DNA of 64,000 nt from Pantoea septica (GTDB lineage Bacteria > Pseudomonadota > Gammaproteobacteria > Enterobacterales > Enterobacteriaceae), in the NCBI RefSeq assembly GCF_002095575.1, contig NZ_MLJJ01000006.1, positions 1 through 64,000 of the forward strand, read 5' to 3'. The first letter of the stretch is position 1, and each line of letters begins with the position of its first letter. Positions 27,674 to 37,823 of the stretch are shown one piece after another. Both the position numbers and the translations under genes were made by a program. Below the pieces are notes generated by a model, which was not told the origin of the DNA, did no database searches, and saw nothing but the letters and a program-made list of their open reading frames with translations.

Positions 27674-28549
27674 TCAGGCTGGCGCCAGCGTAGCGAAGAC
27701 GCTGACCAGACCAACCACTGCGCATGCCAGCAGCAGCTCAAGCTGCGTCATGCGAATAAATTTTTGCTGCGCGCCCTTGCCCGCCAGGCGAAAGCGCGGC
27801 ACCAGCACGTAACGATTGACCAGCGCGATAGCGACCATAAGCGCCACCAGCGCCGCCTTAGCCACTAATAATTCGCTATACAGGCTGCCATGCCACTGGC
27901 GAGGCCAGCCGGCGATCAGCAGCCCATTCACTATGCCGGTGCATAATGTTACCGCGACGGCCAGATGTCCGTAGCGCGAAAAGCGCATCATGGCGCGAAT
28001 GGCGTCGCTGCGGCGATCGATCTGCCGCGCCTCGTCCATCAGGATCAGCAGCGGCAACAAACCGCCCGCCCAGAAAGCCGCGCCGAGAAGGTGCAGCGCG
28101 TGGTTTATCTGCTGCAGCGCGCCCGTAACCCCTTCGCGCATCGCTGCATGTCCGATCAACGCCATACAGCCCAGCTGCAGCAAGGCGCCGATCAGCCACG
28201 CCTGCTGTCGCGGTCTGTTTCTCAACAGGCTCGCCAGCAGCGTAACGCCAGCCAGCCCGGTTTCCCACTGCCACACCGTGCCGAAACGCGTGCTCAGCAC
28301 CGCGCGCCAGATCTCAATGTCGGCCAGGTTGCGCCAGTCGCCGCTCATCAGCGCCAGCTGGGTCGCCAGCATCAGCAATGCAGTGACGAACGCCAGCCAG
28401 ACGCAACCGCGCATCAATGCGTCAAGACGCTGCCCCAGCGCACAGCGATAGCGCGTCGGCGCTAACAGCACGGTGTAAAACGCGCTGCCCGCCAGCAGCA
28501 TTACCGCGGCGAAGTGAAGCGCGCGCAGCAGGATCCACAACGCGGTCAC
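27674..28549 (-). CDS. yebZ: Copper resistance membrane protein CopD (YebZ)
   Basis: 291-residue CopD-family membrane protein with about eight hydrophobic helices and conserved histidines/tryptophans in HAMREGV, INHALHLLGAAFWAGGLLPL and GHLAVAVTLCTG. The start is GTG, three bases after the copC stop, so the two are translationally linked. CopD is thought to take copper from CopC across the inner membrane. yebY follows after 38 bp. Confidence 0.93.
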   Translation of the reverse strand: MTALWILLRALHFAAVMLLAGSAFYTVLLAPTRYRCALGQRLDALMRGCVWLAFVTALLMLATQLALMSGDWRNLADIEIWRAVLSTRFGTVWQWETGLAGVTLLASLLRNRPRQQAWLIGALLQLGCMALIGHAAMREGVTGALQQINHALHLLGAAFWAGGLLPLLILMDEARQIDRRSDAIRAMMRFSRYGHLAVAVTLCTGIVNGLLIAGWPRQWHGSLYSELLVAKAALVALMVAIALVNRYVLVPRFRLAGKGAQQKFIRMTQLELLLACAVVGLVSVFATLAPA

Positions 28550-28552
28550 GAC

Positions 28553-28918
28553 TTACTTCACGCTAAAGCGGTAGCTGCCCTGGGTCTTATGGCCGTCAAC
28601 CGAAAGCACATGCCAGTTAACCTGATAGTCGCCCGCCGTCAGCGGCCTCTTCAGCGGCAGGATCAGGCGGCTATGCGCCTTCGCATCCTGCTGCACTTTC
28701 TCGCCGGCGACAGGCTTTTGGCTGGCGTCAAGCAGGGTTACGCCGCTAAACGCGGGCTCGATATCTTCGGTAAAGCTCAGGGTCAGCGCCTGCGGCGAGG
28801 CGGCGAGCACGGCGTCGGCGGCCGGTTGGGACGATTTGAGGTGGGCATGCGCCAGCGCCGCCTGGCTCACCAACAACAGCGAGACGGCAACGCCTGACAA
28901 GATCGTTCTTTTCTGCAT
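28553..28918 (-). CDS. yobA: Periplasmic copper-binding protein CopC (YobA)
   Basis: 121 residues. A signal peptide is followed by the mature start at about HAHLKSSQPA, so that an N-terminal histidine can bind Cu(II). The C-terminal HVLSVDGHKTQGSYRF supplies the other histidines and the acidic residue of the site. It is the first gene of the copC-copD-yebY unit. Confidence 0.93.
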   Translation of the reverse strand: MQKRTILSGVAVSLLLVSQAALAHAHLKSSQPAADAVLAASPQALTLSFTEDIEPAFSGVTLLDASQKPVAGEKVQQDAKAHSRLILPLKRPLTAGDYQVNWHVLSVDGHKTQGSYRFSVK

Positions 28919-29069
28919 GAGATCATCCTTTTAGCCATCGCATCAGCGGCAAACGTGGGCAAGGATACGCTGAGGCTTTTCAGGTGTCGAGGGCCAGCAA
29001 TGCTATCCTTTGCCCTTGATTCAGACCGGGATAAGCATTATTTTTGCCCCCTGTCTTCAGGAGATCCCC

Positions 29070-29300
29070 ATGAGTCAAAACCTCGCCCTGCTTTCTCAGG
29101 AAGAGAAAGATAAAGTCAACGTGGAACTGGCCGCAGCGGGCGTGGCGTTCAAAGAGCGCTACAATATGCCGGTCGTGGCCGAAATGGTTGAATATGAGCA
29201 GCCGCCTGCGCTGCGCGACTGGTTTCGGCAGCGTCTGATGCACTATCGCCAGGCGTCGCTGAACTTCTCGCGCCTGCCCTACGAACCCAAACTGAAGTAA
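29070..29300 (+). CDS. holE: DNA polymerase III theta subunit HolE
   Basis: 76 residues, same length as E. coli HolE, with the conserved [20 protein letters not shown] and the C-terminal [10 protein letters not shown]. It stabilises the epsilon proofreading subunit. The frame opens at 29010 but the ATG at 29070 with CAGGAG at 29058-29063 is the right start. It lies 3 bp before exoX. Confidence 0.96.
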   Translation: MSQNLALLSQEEKDKVNVELAAAGVAFKERYNMPVVAEMVEYEQPPALRDWFRQRLMHYRQASLNFSRLPYEPKLK

Positions 29301-29303
29301 ATC

Positions 29304-29972
29304 ATGTTACGCGTAATTGATACCGAAACCTGCGGGCTTCAGGGCGGCGTAGTGGAAGTGGCGTCGGTCGACGTGATCAACGGAGAGATCGTTAATCCGA
29401 TGAGCGATCTGATCCTGCCGGATCGCCCCATCAGCCGCCAGGCGATGGCCGTACACCGCATCACCGAAGCGATGGTGATGGGCAAACCCACGATCGAAGA
29501 GGCCATTGGCCGCTATCACGGCAGCCCTTTCTATGTCGCCCATAATGCCAGCTTCGATCGCCGCATGCTGCCGGAGATGCACGGCGACTGGATCTGCACC
29601 ATGACGCTGGCGCGCAAGCTGTGGCCTGGCATTAAGTACGGCAACCAGGCGCTGCGCCATAGCCTTAAGCTGGAGGTGACACCTCCCGCCGATCTGCACG
29701 CGCACCGCGCGCTGTACGACTGCTACGTGACCGCCGCGCTGCTGATCCGCATTATGGAGATTTCCGGATGGGATGCCGGGCAGATGGCGCAGCACTGCCA
29801 GCCCGTCAGCGTGACGGGTGACGTGCTGCCCTTCGGCAAATATCGCGGCCAGAGCGTCGCCGCTATCGCGCGGAAAGATCCGCGCTATCTGCGCTGGGTG
29901 CTGGAAAACGTGCGCGATCTGCGCCCGCCGCTGCGGCAGGCGCTGCGTAAATACCTGAGCGACGATCAGTAA
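29304..29972 (+). CDS. exoX: Exodeoxyribonuclease X
   Basis: 222-residue DEDDh exonuclease (E. coli 220). The residues are visible in IDTETCGL (motif I), [11 protein letters not shown] (motif II) and [11 protein letters not shown] (motif III with His). It degrades 3' ends of single- and double-stranded DNA and serves mismatch repair and UV repair. It sits 3 bp after holE, so both are likely expressed together. It overlaps the end of ptrB by 7 bp in convergent orientation. Confidence 0.95.
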   Translation: MLRVIDTETCGLQGGVVEVASVDVINGEIVNPMSDLILPDRPISRQAMAVHRITEAMVMGKPTIEEAIGRYHGSPFYVAHNASFDRRMLPEMHGDWICTMTLARKLWPGIKYGNQALRHSLKLEVTPPADLHAHRALYDCYVTAALLIRIMEISGWDAGQMAQHCQPVSVTGDVLPFGKYRGQSVAAIARKDPRYLRWVLENVRDLRPPLRQALRKYLSDDQ

Positions 29973-32029
29973 TCGCGCTGCGGCGGCAGGCTGCCCTGCG
30001 CCAGCGCGATCAGGAACGTCAGCTCCAGCGCGATGCCCTCATAGGATTTATAGCGCCCCGACTTGCCGCCGTGACCGGCATCCATATCCGTACAGAGCAT
30101 CAGCAGATGGTTGTCGGTCTTCAGCGCGCGCAGTTTCGCCACCCACTTCGCCGGCTCCCAGTACTGCACCTGCGAGTCATGCAGCCCGGTCGTCACCAGC
30201 ATATGCGGGTAGTCCTTCGCCTCGACATTGTCGTAGGGGCTGTACTGACGCATATAACCATAATAGTCGGCGTCGTTTGGGTTGCCCCACTCGTCATACT
30301 CGCCGGTGGTGAGCGGAATCGACTCATCCAGCATCGTGGTGAGCACATCGACAAAGGGCACCTGCGCTACCACGCCGTTGAACAACGCCGGTGCCATATT
30401 AATCACTCCGCCCATTAGCAGCCCGCCTGCGCTGCCGCCCATGGCATAGAGCTGTCCAGGCTGGCCGAATCCCTTTTTCACCAGCGCCTGGGTAACGTCG
30501 ATAAAATCGGTGAAGCTATTCATCTTGTTAAACAGGCGGCCGCCGTCATACCAGCTTTGTCCCAGCTCGCCGCCGCCGCGCACGTTGATCAACGCGTAGA
30601 CGAAACCGCGATCGAGCAGGCTAAGCCGGCTGACGCTGAAGTCCGCCTCCATATTGCTGCCGTAGGCGCCATAACCGTAAACCAGCAGCGGATTTTTGCC
30701 CGGCTGATAGTGTTTGCGGTGATAGACCAGCGACACCGGCACTTCAGTGCCGTCGCGCGCCGTGATCCAGTGGTGCTCGCTTTTGTAGTTGTCGGGATCG
30801 AAGTTGCCGACCGCGCTCTGCTTGAGGATGCGCCGCTCGCCGGTGTCCATATCGAGTTCGAACAGCGTGGTCGGCGTGGTCATCGAGCCGTAGCCGTAGC
30901 GCAGCTTGCTGGTTTCCGGCGAAGGGTTGAACGCCAGCCAGGTAACATAGGTCGGATCGTCGAAGGCGATGCCGGTCACCTCGCCGGTTTCCCAGTGGAT
31001 CTGACGCAGGCTGGTCAGGCCGCGCTGCCGCTCCTCAACCACCAGCCAGTCGCGGAACAGCTGAAAATCTTCCATCACCACATGATCGCGCGGCTTAATC
31101 AGGGTTTCCCAGCGCGACTCGTCGAGCCAGCGCGTGCGGTAGAGGCCGAAGTTTTTCCCCTCGCGGTTAGAGCGGATATAAAACTGATGATCATAGTGGT
31201 CCAGACTGTATTCATGATCTTTGCGGCGCGGCAGGAAGATCTGCGGCGCGGCGTCGGGAAAGCCGGCGTCGATTAGCTGGATCTCGCTGCTGTTGGTGCT
31301 GAACAGCGCGATCAGGATAAAGTGATCGGAAGTGGTTTTATGCACGCTGAGATGGTAGGTGTCATCCTGCTCTTCATACACCAGCCGATCGTCGCTTTGC
31401 GGCGTGCCGAGCTCATGACGCCAGACCTGATAAGGCAACAGCGTTTGTTCATGCTTGCGCACGTAATAGAGCGTGCGTGAGTCGTTCGCCCAGGCGAAGC
31501 TGGAGGAGGCGTTGTTCAGCACCTCCGGATACCAGCTCCCCTTCTCGAGGCAGCGAAAGCGAATGCCATACTGTCGCCGGGAGAGAAAATCTTCCGCCAG
31601 CGCCATCACCTTGTTGTCAGGGCTGATGTTGAGCGATCCCATGGTGTAGAACTCGCTGTGCGAGGCGCGCTGATTAGCGTCCAGCAGCAGCGTCCACTCA
31701 TCGGTCACGGCGCACTCGGCAGGCTGGCGGTAGTAGGCGGCATATTCGTTACCGCTCTCATAGCGACTCTGGTAGCGATAGCCGTTATGCACATAGGGAA
31801 CGGAATGATCCTGCGGCGGCAGGCGATCGACGATCTCTTTTAAGATACGGTTCTGCAGCGGCTGCTGCGTCGCCATGATCTGCTTGCCGTAGTTGTTTTC
31901 GGCGCGCAGATAATCCAGCACCTCTTCATTCTCGCGCTTGTCGTCGCGCAGCCAGTAGTAATCATCCACGCGCGTTTCGCCGTGGAGGGTCATTTCATGA
32001 GGAATTTTTTTTGCGATGGGGGCCTGCAT
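29966..32029 (-). CDS. ptrB: Oligopeptidase B (protease II)
   Basis: 687 residues (E. coli 686). The N-terminal seven-bladed propeller (about 75-400) gates a C-terminal alpha/beta-hydrolase domain with the catalytic serine in [11 protein letters not shown], an aspartate near HDSQVQ, and the histidine in DAGHGGKSG. It cuts after Lys and Arg in short peptides, in the cytosol. A GGGAGAGAG ribosome-binding site precedes the ATG. Confidence 0.96.
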   Translation of the reverse strand: MQAPIAKKIPHEMTLHGETRVDDYYWLRDDKRENEEVLDYLRAENNYGKQIMATQQPLQNRILKEIVDRLPPQDHSVPYVHNGYRYQSRYESGNEYAAYYRQPAECAVTDEWTLLLDANQRASHSEFYTMGSLNISPDNKVMALAEDFLSRRQYGIRFRCLEKGSWYPEVLNNASSSFAWANDSRTLYYVRKHEQTLLPYQVWRHELGTPQSDDRLVYEEQDDTYHLSVHKTTSDHFILIALFSTNSSEIQLIDAGFPDAAPQIFLPRRKDHEYSLDHYDHQFYIRSNREGKNFGLYRTRWLDESRWETLIKPRDHVVMEDFQLFRDWLVVEERQRGLTSLRQIHWETGEVTGIAFDDPTYVTWLAFNPSPETSKLRYGYGSMTTPTTLFELDMDTGERRILKQSAVGNFDPDNYKSEHHWITARDGTEVPVSLVYHRKHYQPGKNPLLVYGYGAYGSNMEADFSVSRLSLLDRGFVYALINVRGGGELGQSWYDGGRLFNKMNSFTDFIDVTQALVKKGFGQPGQLYAMGGSAGGLLMGGVINMAPALFNGVVAQVPFVDVLTTMLDESIPLTTGEYDEWGNPNDADYYGYMRQYSPYDNVEAKDYPHMLVTTGLHDSQVQYWEPAKWVAKLRALKTDNHLLMLCTDMDAGHGGKSGRYKSYEGIALELTFLIALAQGSLPPQRDY

Positions 32030-32114
32030 GCTCTCTCTCCCTGTTATTAATATCCTTTAAGGGTGGCATCAGGTGGCGGGGAAGCCAAATTTTTGTCGCT
32101 AACGCGTTGTTATT

Positions 32115-32135
32115 GCGGCCGCGCAGCGCGGCCGC
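32115..32135 (-). terminator. GC-rich hairpin after yebE
   Basis: GCGGCCGCGC and GCGCGGCCGC flank a single A (10-bp arms) 7 bases past the yebE stop. There is no T tract. Confidence 0.5.
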
Positions 32136-32142
32136 AGCGGAG

Positions 32143-32799
32143 TTATTCTGCCGGGATGCGCGCTTTTTGTTCGCGCAGGTCGTTTTCAATGCCGTCGCGC
32201 ACGTCCTGCGGGATCTTCAGCGCGTCGCCGAGCGCAGTGAGATAGCTGCGCTCCATAAAGTGATCCACGTCGATAGCGGCGCAGCTGAGGAAGTAGAGCT
32301 CCAGCGCTTCATCCTCGTTTTTCACGTCGGCGGCCAGCCAGGCGGGATCGAGCGGCCGATTGATCGCTTTCTGGATTAATGCTTCCGCCTCCTGACCATA
32401 GCCCGACTCATGGATGCTGCGTTCGATGGCGGCGCGCTCGCGATTGTCGATATGGCCGTCGCTTTTCGCGGCGAAAACCAGCGCCGTCACCAGGCGCTCG
32501 GCGCGCTGATCGGCGGGCGTCTGCAGCTCGCCAAAGCCGGGATCGGCCTGGTGCGTCTCGCGCACGCGCTGTTTATATTTGTTCCACAATACCGCGCCGG
32601 CCGCCGCGCCGCCGCCGATAATCAGCGCTTTGCCGCCATACTCGGTTAACAGCTTGCGCGACTTTTTGCTGGCGATCAGCAAGCCCGCCAGGCCGCCCAG
32701 CGCGCCGGGCGCCAGCATATCGTTCAAACCTCCGTTGCCGCCGCTGTGCCCTTTCTTTGCCAGCAGCGACTGAAGCTGTTGCAACAGGTTGTTCATCAT
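32143..32799 (-). CDS. yebE: DUF533 tellurite-resistance-like protein YebE
   Basis: 218 residues (E. coli 219). A hydrophobic [18 protein letters not shown] segment and a second one with [17 protein letters not shown] sit in the first half, then a TerB-like helical domain with [17 protein letters not shown] and [16 protein letters not shown]. It is an inner membrane protein of unknown role, Cpx-linked in E. coli. Two ATGs in a row start the frame; the second (32796) fits the homologue. GGAG precedes. Confidence 0.92.
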   Translation of the reverse strand: MMNNLLQQLQSLLAKKGHSGGNGGLNDMLAPGALGGLAGLLIASKKSRKLLTEYGGKALIIGGGAAAGAVLWNKYKQRVRETHQADPGFGELQTPADQRAERLVTALVFAAKSDGHIDNRERAAIERSIHESGYGQEAEALIQKAINRPLDPAWLAADVKNEDEALELYFLSCAAIDVDHFMERSYLTALGDALKIPQDVRDGIENDLREQKARIPAE

Positions 32800-32894
32800 C
32801 CACTCCTTTTCAGCGATAAGGGCTCTACTCTGCCCGACCGGGCGTCAGTTAACGTCAAGGTGAGAAAAGAGAGGCAAAGCAGCGAGAGATGAGA

Positions 32895-32910
32895 ACGCAA
32901 ACGTTTTCGT
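32895..32910 (+). promoter_or_regulatory. PurR operator upstream of purT
   Basis: ACGCAAACGTTTTCGT is a one-mismatch PurR box palindrome, 38 bases before the purT start. A -10-like TATACT (32912-32917) directly follows, so bound PurR would block RNA polymerase. Confidence 0.9.
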
Positions 32911-32947
32911 TTATACTGCGCGCGCGTTTTGACTCACAGGTGAAATT

Positions 32948-34126
32948 ATGACGACTCTTGGAACTGCGCTGCGTCCGGCTGCGACGCGTGTCATGCTGTT
33001 AGGCTCGGGTGAACTGGGTAAAGAAGTGGCGCTGGAGTGCCAGCGACTGGGTGTGGAAGTGATTGCCGTAGATCGCTATGCCGACGCGCCCGCGATGCAT
33101 GTGGCGCATCGCAGCCACGTGGTGAACATGCTGGACGGCGAGGCGCTGGCCGCGCTGATTGCACAGGAAAAGCCCGATTATGTGGTGCCTGAAATCGAAG
33201 CGATCGCCACGGATAAGCTGCTTGAGCTCGAGCAGCAGGGGCAGCGCGTGGTGCCGACCGCGCGCGCCGCGCGCCTGACCATGAACCGCGAAGGTATTCG
33301 CCGCCTGGCGGCGGAAGAGCTGTCGCTGCCGACTTCCAGCTACCGTTTCGCCGACAGCCAGGCGAGCTTTGAGGCAGCAGCGGCGGAGATCGGCTTCCCC
33401 TGCATCGTCAAGCCCGTGATGAGTTCGTCAGGCAAAGGCCAGAGCTTTATCCGCGAAGCCAGCCAGCTCAGCAGCGCCTGGGAGTACGCGCAGCAGGGCG
33501 GACGCGCCGGCGCAGGCCGCGTGATTGTCGAGGGCGTGGTTAAATTCGATTTTGAAATTACGCTGCTGACCGTGAGCGCGGTCGACGGCCTTCACTTCTG
33601 CGCGCCTATCGGCCATCGCCAGGAAGATGGCGACTACCGCGAATCCTGGCAGCCGCAGCAGATGAGCGATGTCGCACTACAGCGCGCGCAGGCGATCGCC
33701 GGCGACGTGGTGAAAGCGCTGGGCGGCTACGGCCTGTTCGGCGTCGAGCTGTTTGTCTGCGGCGACGAGGTCATCTTCAGCGAAGTGTCGCCGCGCCCGC
33801 ACGACACCGGCATGGTGACGCTGATTTCGCAGGATCTTTCGGAGTTCGCCCTGCACGTGCGCGCCTTTCTCGGCCTGCCCATCGGCGGCGTGCGCCAGTA
33901 CGGCCCGTCGGCGTCGGCGGTGATCCTGCCGCAGCTGCACAGCCAGAACGTACGGTTCGTTAACGTGGAAGCGGCGCTGGGCGCGGGTCTGCAGCTGCGC
34001 CTGTTCGGCAAGCCGGAAATCGCGGGTTCGCGCCGCCTTGGCGTTGCGCTGGCCAGCGGCGAGAGCGTCGATGACGCCGTCGCGCGGGCGATTGCCAGCG
34101 CAGCGGCGGTGAAAGTCGAAGAGTAA
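32948..34126 (+). CDS. purT: Formate-dependent phosphoribosylglycinamide formyltransferase PurT
   Basis: 392 residues, exactly the E. coli length. ATP-grasp enzyme that uses formate and ATP to make formyl-GAR in purine synthesis. Visible blocks include the N-terminal [19 protein letters not shown], the P-loop-like MSSSGKGQS and the metal-binding [29 protein letters not shown] PurR box upstream fits purine control. It converges on eda. Confidence 0.97.
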   Translation: MTTLGTALRPAATRVMLLGSGELGKEVALECQRLGVEVIAVDRYADAPAMHVAHRSHVVNMLDGEALAALIAQEKPDYVVPEIEAIATDKLLELEQQGQRVVPTARAARLTMNREGIRRLAAEELSLPTSSYRFADSQASFEAAAAEIGFPCIVKPVMSSSGKGQSFIREASQLSSAWEYAQQGGRAGAGRVIVEGVVKFDFEITLLTVSAVDGLHFCAPIGHRQEDGDYRESWQPQQMSDVALQRAQAIAGDVVKALGGYGLFGVELFVCGDEVIFSEVSPRPHDTGMVTLISQDLSEFALHVRAFLGLPIGGVRQYGPSASAVILPQLHSQNVRFVNVEAALGAGLQLRLFGKPEIAGSRRLGVALASGESVDDAVARAIASAAAVKVEE

Positions 34127-34149
34127 TAAAACCGCGGGTGGTTCATGAT

Positions 34150-34172
34150 GCGGTGAGCGCCCTGCTCACCGC
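34150..34172. terminator. Hairpin between convergent purT and eda
   Basis: GCGGTGAGC pairs with GCTCACCGC around a 5-base loop. No clear T tract on either strand. Confidence 0.6.
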
Positions 34173-34178
34173 TAATGC

Positions 34179-34817
34179 TTATTTCGCGCCTTCCACCGCT
34201 TCGCGCGCCAGACGCGTAATGCGATCCCAGTCGCCCGACTCCAGCGCGTCATTCGGCACCAGCCAGGAACCGCCGATGCAGAGCACGCTTTTCAGCGCCA
34301 GATAGTCGCGATAGTTGGCTGGCGAAATGCCGCCGGTAGGACAGAAGCGTACCTGCGGAAACGGACCGCCAATCGCCTGCAGCGCCTTAACGCCGCCGTT
34401 TGCTTCCGCCGGAAAGAATTTAAACTCGCGCAGGCCGTAATCCATGCCGGTCATTAGTTCGGAAACGGTGCTGATGCCGGGAATCAGCGGCACCGGACCT
34501 TCTACTGCGGCCTTCAACAGCGGCTCGGTAATGCCTGGGCTGATAACGAACTGCGCGCCCGCTTCGGTGACTTCCTGCAGCTGCTGAGTGTTGATGACCG
34601 TGCCTGCGCCAACGATGGCGTCCGGCACCTCTTTAATCATCAGGCGCAGCGCCTCCATCGCCACCGGCGTGCGCAACGTGACTTCCAGCACCCGAACGCC
34701 GCCGGCCACCAGCGCTTTCGCCATCGGCACTGCATGTTCCAGCTTGTTCACTACGATCACCGGCACCACAGGCCCAGTGGTCAGGATCTTTTCCGCACTC
34801 GTCTTCCAGTTCTTCAT
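34179..34817 (-). CDS. eda: KDPG/KHG aldolase Eda
   Basis: 212 residues, matching E. coli Eda (213). The Schiff-base lysine K133 lies in [12 protein letters not shown] and the catalytic E45 in [22 protein letters not shown] binds phosphate. It splits 2-keto-3-deoxy-6-phosphogluconate into pyruvate and glyceraldehyde-3-phosphate. The ATG at 34817 follows GGGGA; the frame extends 28 codons upstream without homology. edd, normally just upstream, is missing, so the neighbour is zwf. Confidence 0.96.
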   Translation of the reverse strand: MKNWKTSAEKILTTGPVVPVIVVNKLEHAVPMAKALVAGGVRVLEVTLRTPVAMEALRLMIKEVPDAIVGAGTVINTQQLQEVTEAGAQFVISPGITEPLLKAAVEGPVPLIPGISTVSELMTGMDYGLREFKFFPAEANGGVKALQAIGGPFPQVRFCPTGGISPANYRDYLALKSVLCIGGSWLVPNDALESGDWDRITRLAREAVEGAK

Positions 34818-34959
34818 CAGTTCCCCTTGCTTATCCATACCGGCGTCAGCCGCGCGGCGCGCCATCAATGCGTCACTACCATACAGGATCGCGTTCCGCA
34901 TCGTCTATCCGCCCAACGCTCTTTTTGAAACTGCGGTTCACTTTCCTGCGGCAAGGCAC

Positions 34960-34983
34960 AAAAAAGCCCGCACGCGGCGGGCT
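34960..34983 (-). terminator. Rho-independent terminator of zwf
   Basis: On the minus strand AGCCCGC pairs with GCGGGCT around a 5-base loop and ends in T6. Confidence 0.9.
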
Positions 34984-34993
34984 ACTTTCAGGA

Positions 34994-36469
34994 TTATTCG
35001 AACTCGTTCCAGGAACGGCCGTCTCGCGTGATCATCGCCACGGAGGCCACCGGTCCCCAGGTGCCTGCCTGATAGGGCTTGGAAGAGTCGCCGTCGGCGG
35101 CCCAGGCGTCGATAATGGAGTCGACGTAGGTCCATGCCGCTTCCACTTCGTCGCGACGCACGAACAGCGCCTGAATGCCGCGCATGCTCTCCAGCAACAG
35201 ACGCTCGTAGGCGTCAGCCAGGTGCGACTGATTAAAGGTCTCGGAGTAGCTCAGATCCAGCTTCGTGGTCTGCAGCTTGTGCTTGTGATCGAGGCCCGGC
35301 ACTTTGTTCAGGATCTCGATATCGACGCCCTCATCCGGCTGCAGACGAATAGTGAGCTTGTTCTGCGGCAGCTCCGAGTAGGAATCTTTAAAGAGGTTCA
35401 TCTCCGGGTTCTTGAAGTAGACCACCACTTCGGAGCATTTGGTCGGCAGACGCTTGCCGGTACGCAGATAGAACGGCACGCCCGCCCAGCGCCAGTTGTC
35501 GATATCGACGCGAATGGCGACAAAGGTTTCCGTCGAGCTGGACTTGTTGGCGCCCTCTTCTTCCAGATAGCCCGGCACTTTTTTACCCTGCACGAAGCCA
35601 GCGGTATACTGGCCGCGCACCGTTTTTTCGCGCACGTTGGTCTGATCGATACGACGCAGCGAGCGCAGCACCTTAACTTTTTCGTCGCGAATGGCGTCTG
35701 CGCTGAGGTCGGACGGCGGCGCCATGGCGATCATGGTCAGTACCTGCAGCAGGTGGTTCTGGATCATGTCGCGCATCTGGCCAGCCTGGTCGAAATAGCC
35801 CCAGCGTCCTTCGATGCCTACCTCTTCGGCCACGGTGATCTGCACGTGATCGATGGTGCGGTTGTCCCAGTTGTTGACGAAGATAGAGTTGGCGAAGCGC
35901 AGCGCCAGCAGGTTCAGCACCGTCTCTTTGCCGAGGTAATGGTCGATGCGGAACACCTGGCTTTCGTCAAAGAACTCGCCTACCGCGTCGTTGATCTCTT
36001 TTGAGGTCTCCAGCGAGGTGCCGAGCGGCTTCTCCATCACCACGCGCGCCGGTTTAGCGTTCAGCTTCGCCGCGCCCAGGCCTTTGCAGATGGCGCCGAA
36101 GGTGCTTGGCGGCATCGCGAAATAGTTGATGGTGGTGCGTTTTGCCTGATCGAGCATTTTGCCCAGCTTGGGAAAATGGGTGGTGTCGTTGACGTCGAGG
36201 TTGCAGAAGTCGAGACGGCTGCTGAGTTTATCCCACAGCGCTTCGTCGATCTTCTCCTTCATAAAGGTTTCCAGCGCTTCACGCACCACTTTGGTATAGG
36301 CTGCTTTGTCCCAGTCAGCGCGTCCCACGCCGATGATGCGGGTTTCCTCGTGGATCTGTCCCGCTTTTTCCAGCTGATACAGTGAAGGCAACAGTTTCCG
36401 GCGCGCAAGATCGCCTTTGGCACCGAATATCACCAGATCGCATGCCTGGGCTGTTTGTGTTACCGCCAT
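34994..36469 (-). CDS. zwf: Glucose-6-phosphate dehydrogenase Zwf
   Basis: 491 residues (E. coli 491). The NADP-binding N-terminus reads [14 protein letters not shown], and the active-site block [14 protein letters not shown] is intact, with EKPLG and RTGKRLP for substrate and cofactor. It makes 6-phosphogluconolactone and NADPH, opening the pentose phosphate route. GAGGAGAGG precedes the ATG at 36469; an upstream in-frame start (36511) is unlikely. A HexR-like site lies about 65 bases upstream. Confidence 0.97.
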   Translation of the reverse strand: MAVTQTAQACDLVIFGAKGDLARRKLLPSLYQLEKAGQIHEETRIIGVGRADWDKAAYTKVVREALETFMKEKIDEALWDKLSSRLDFCNLDVNDTTHFPKLGKMLDQAKRTTINYFAMPPSTFGAICKGLGAAKLNAKPARVVMEKPLGTSLETSKEINDAVGEFFDESQVFRIDHYLGKETVLNLLALRFANSIFVNNWDNRTIDHVQITVAEEVGIEGRWGYFDQAGQMRDMIQNHLLQVLTMIAMAPPSDLSADAIRDEKVKVLRSLRRIDQTNVREKTVRGQYTAGFVQGKKVPGYLEEEGANKSSSTETFVAIRVDIDNWRWAGVPFYLRTGKRLPTKCSEVVVYFKNPEMNLFKDSYSELPQNKLTIRLQPDEGVDIEILNKVPGLDHKHKLQTTKLDLSYSETFNQSHLADAYERLLLESMRGIQALFVRRDEVEAAWTYVDSIIDAWAADGDSSKPYQAGTWGPVASVAMITRDGRSWNEFE

Positions 36470-36838
36470 TTTCCTCTCCTCGTTGCAGGATGATCCCGTT
36501 GGCTTTCGCATCCTCGTCCACCGGGTCCATGTTGTAATTTTCTTTCAGCACAATGTACTTATTTCAGGGGGTCAGGTAAACCGACTCTATGCTGGTCCGC
36601 AGAGTTCACTCTGAACGGAATAAGGCGTGCCGATGTGATAGTGCGTGCGCTTTAGCCCACTTTAGCGCGGCGGCCGATGGGCGGCAAAATCGACTCCGGG
36701 TCAAATTATGACAAAAATTTTCCACGCAGACTTATCCGTACTTGCGCGCAGCCATAGCGAACAGGGTATATTCACGCTTTTATGCCCTCTCTGCCAGCCA
36801 TTGCTGGCATCGATAAAAGCGATAACGGTCATCAGGTT
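36470..36838. other. zwf-hexR divergent regulatory region
   Basis: 369 bp without a gene. It contains a HexR-like operator at 36533-36547. Both divergent promoters must lie here; no convincing SoxS box was found. Confidence 0.5.
36533..36547. promoter_or_regulatory. Candidate HexR operator upstream of zwf
   Basis: TGTAATTTTCTTTCA matches the recalled HexR palindrome TGTAATTAAATTACA at the left half and four of five bases of the right half. It is 64-78 bases before the zwf start. Inferred by eye. Confidence 0.45.
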
Positions 36839-37717
36839 ATGAATACTCTGGAAAAAATCGAGGCGCAGCTGGCGACGCTCAGCAAATCGGAACGCAAAGT
36901 CGCCGCGCAGATCCTGGCCGCTCCGCATGAGGCGATCCATTCCAGCATCGCCAGGCTGGCGCGCGCCGCCGAGGTCAGCGAACCCACCGTTAACCGCTTT
37001 TGCCATCGTCTCGGCACGCGCGGCTTCCCCGACTTCAAGCTGCAGCTGGCGCAGAGCCTGGCGCAAGGGCCAAGCTGGGTCAGTCACGACGTCAATGAAG
37101 GTGACGATACGCGCGGCTACAGCCATAAGATTTTCGACTCGGCGCTGGCCGGGCTGCAGCGCGTGCGCGATCGGCTCGATCTCGCCGTCGTGCAGCAGGC
37201 GGTGACGGCGCTATCGCGCGCGCAGAAGGTGGCGTTCTTTGGTTTGGGCGCCTCGGCGGCGGTGGCGCACGACGCCTTTAATAAATTTTTGCGCTTCGAT
37301 CTCCCGGTGGTCTGGTCAGAGGATATTGTGATCCAGCGCATGAGTTGTATAAATAGTCGCGCGGAGGACGTTTTTGTTTTGATTTCGCATACTGGCCGCA
37401 CGAAAAATATGGTAGAACTGGCTCGCCTCGCCGGTGTAAACGGTTCCACAGTGATAGCCGTCACGTCTCCCGCTTCGCCGCTGGCAGAGGTCGCCACGCT
37501 GGCGCTCACGCTTGATGTACCGGAAGATACCGATGTCTATCTGCCAATGGTTTCCCGCCTGACGCAACTCACCGTTATCGACGTGCTGGCGACCGGATTT
37601 ATCCTCGAACGCGGCGCCGCGTTTCGGGAAAACCTGAAGCGAGTGAAAGAGGTCTTAAAAGAGTCGCGTTTCGACAAGCCTTTCGCCATGGAAAACGCAG
37701 CGCAACAAAAAAATTAA
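36839..37717 (+). CDS. hexR: RpiR-family regulator HexR
   Basis: 292 residues. The N-terminal helix-turn-helix (about 1-77, SEPTVNRFCHRLGTRGFPDFKL) precedes a SIS sugar-phosphate domain (about 125-265, FFGLGASAAVAHDAFNKF, LISHTGRTKNMVEL). HexR responds to KDPG and controls zwf, eda and central carbon genes. The ATG at 36839 gives the homologous N-terminus; upstream in-frame ATG 36782 is less likely. Divergent to zwf, upstream of pykA. Confidence 0.95.
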   Translation: MNTLEKIEAQLATLSKSERKVAAQILAAPHEAIHSSIARLARAAEVSEPTVNRFCHRLGTRGFPDFKLQLAQSLAQGPSWVSHDVNEGDDTRGYSHKIFDSALAGLQRVRDRLDLAVVQQAVTALSRAQKVAFFGLGASAAVAHDAFNKFLRFDLPVVWSEDIVIQRMSCINSRAEDVFVLISHTGRTKNMVELARLAGVNGSTVIAVTSPASPLAEVATLALTLDVPEDTDVYLPMVSRLTQLTVIDVLATGFILERGAAFRENLKRVKEVLKESRFDKPFAMENAAQQKN

Positions 37718-37731
37718 CATCACATTCACAA

Positions 37732-37747
37732 TGTGAGTCGTATCACA
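37732..37747 (+). promoter_or_regulatory. Perfect CRP palindrome between hexR and pykA
   Basis: TGTGA-N6-TCACA matches all ten key bases of the CRP consensus. It lies 77-92 bases before the pykA start, in front of an A+T-rich TTAGAATAATG stretch (about 37760-37770) that could hold a -10. Confidence 0.65.
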
Positions 37748-37823
37748 GGCTCTCCTTCAGTTAGAATAATGATCACGCCCTGTCCACTTTAGGGGATACG
37801 CAAATTTGTCAACGGAGTCCTTC

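Noticed and set aside
34818-34901. Upstream extension of eda as a remnant of edd
   Set aside because: The 28 residues show no similarity to the end of Edd as recalled; it is probably leader sequence.
36600-36700. SoxS/MarA box upstream of zwf
   Set aside because: The best GGCAC-containing stretch misses several consensus positions.
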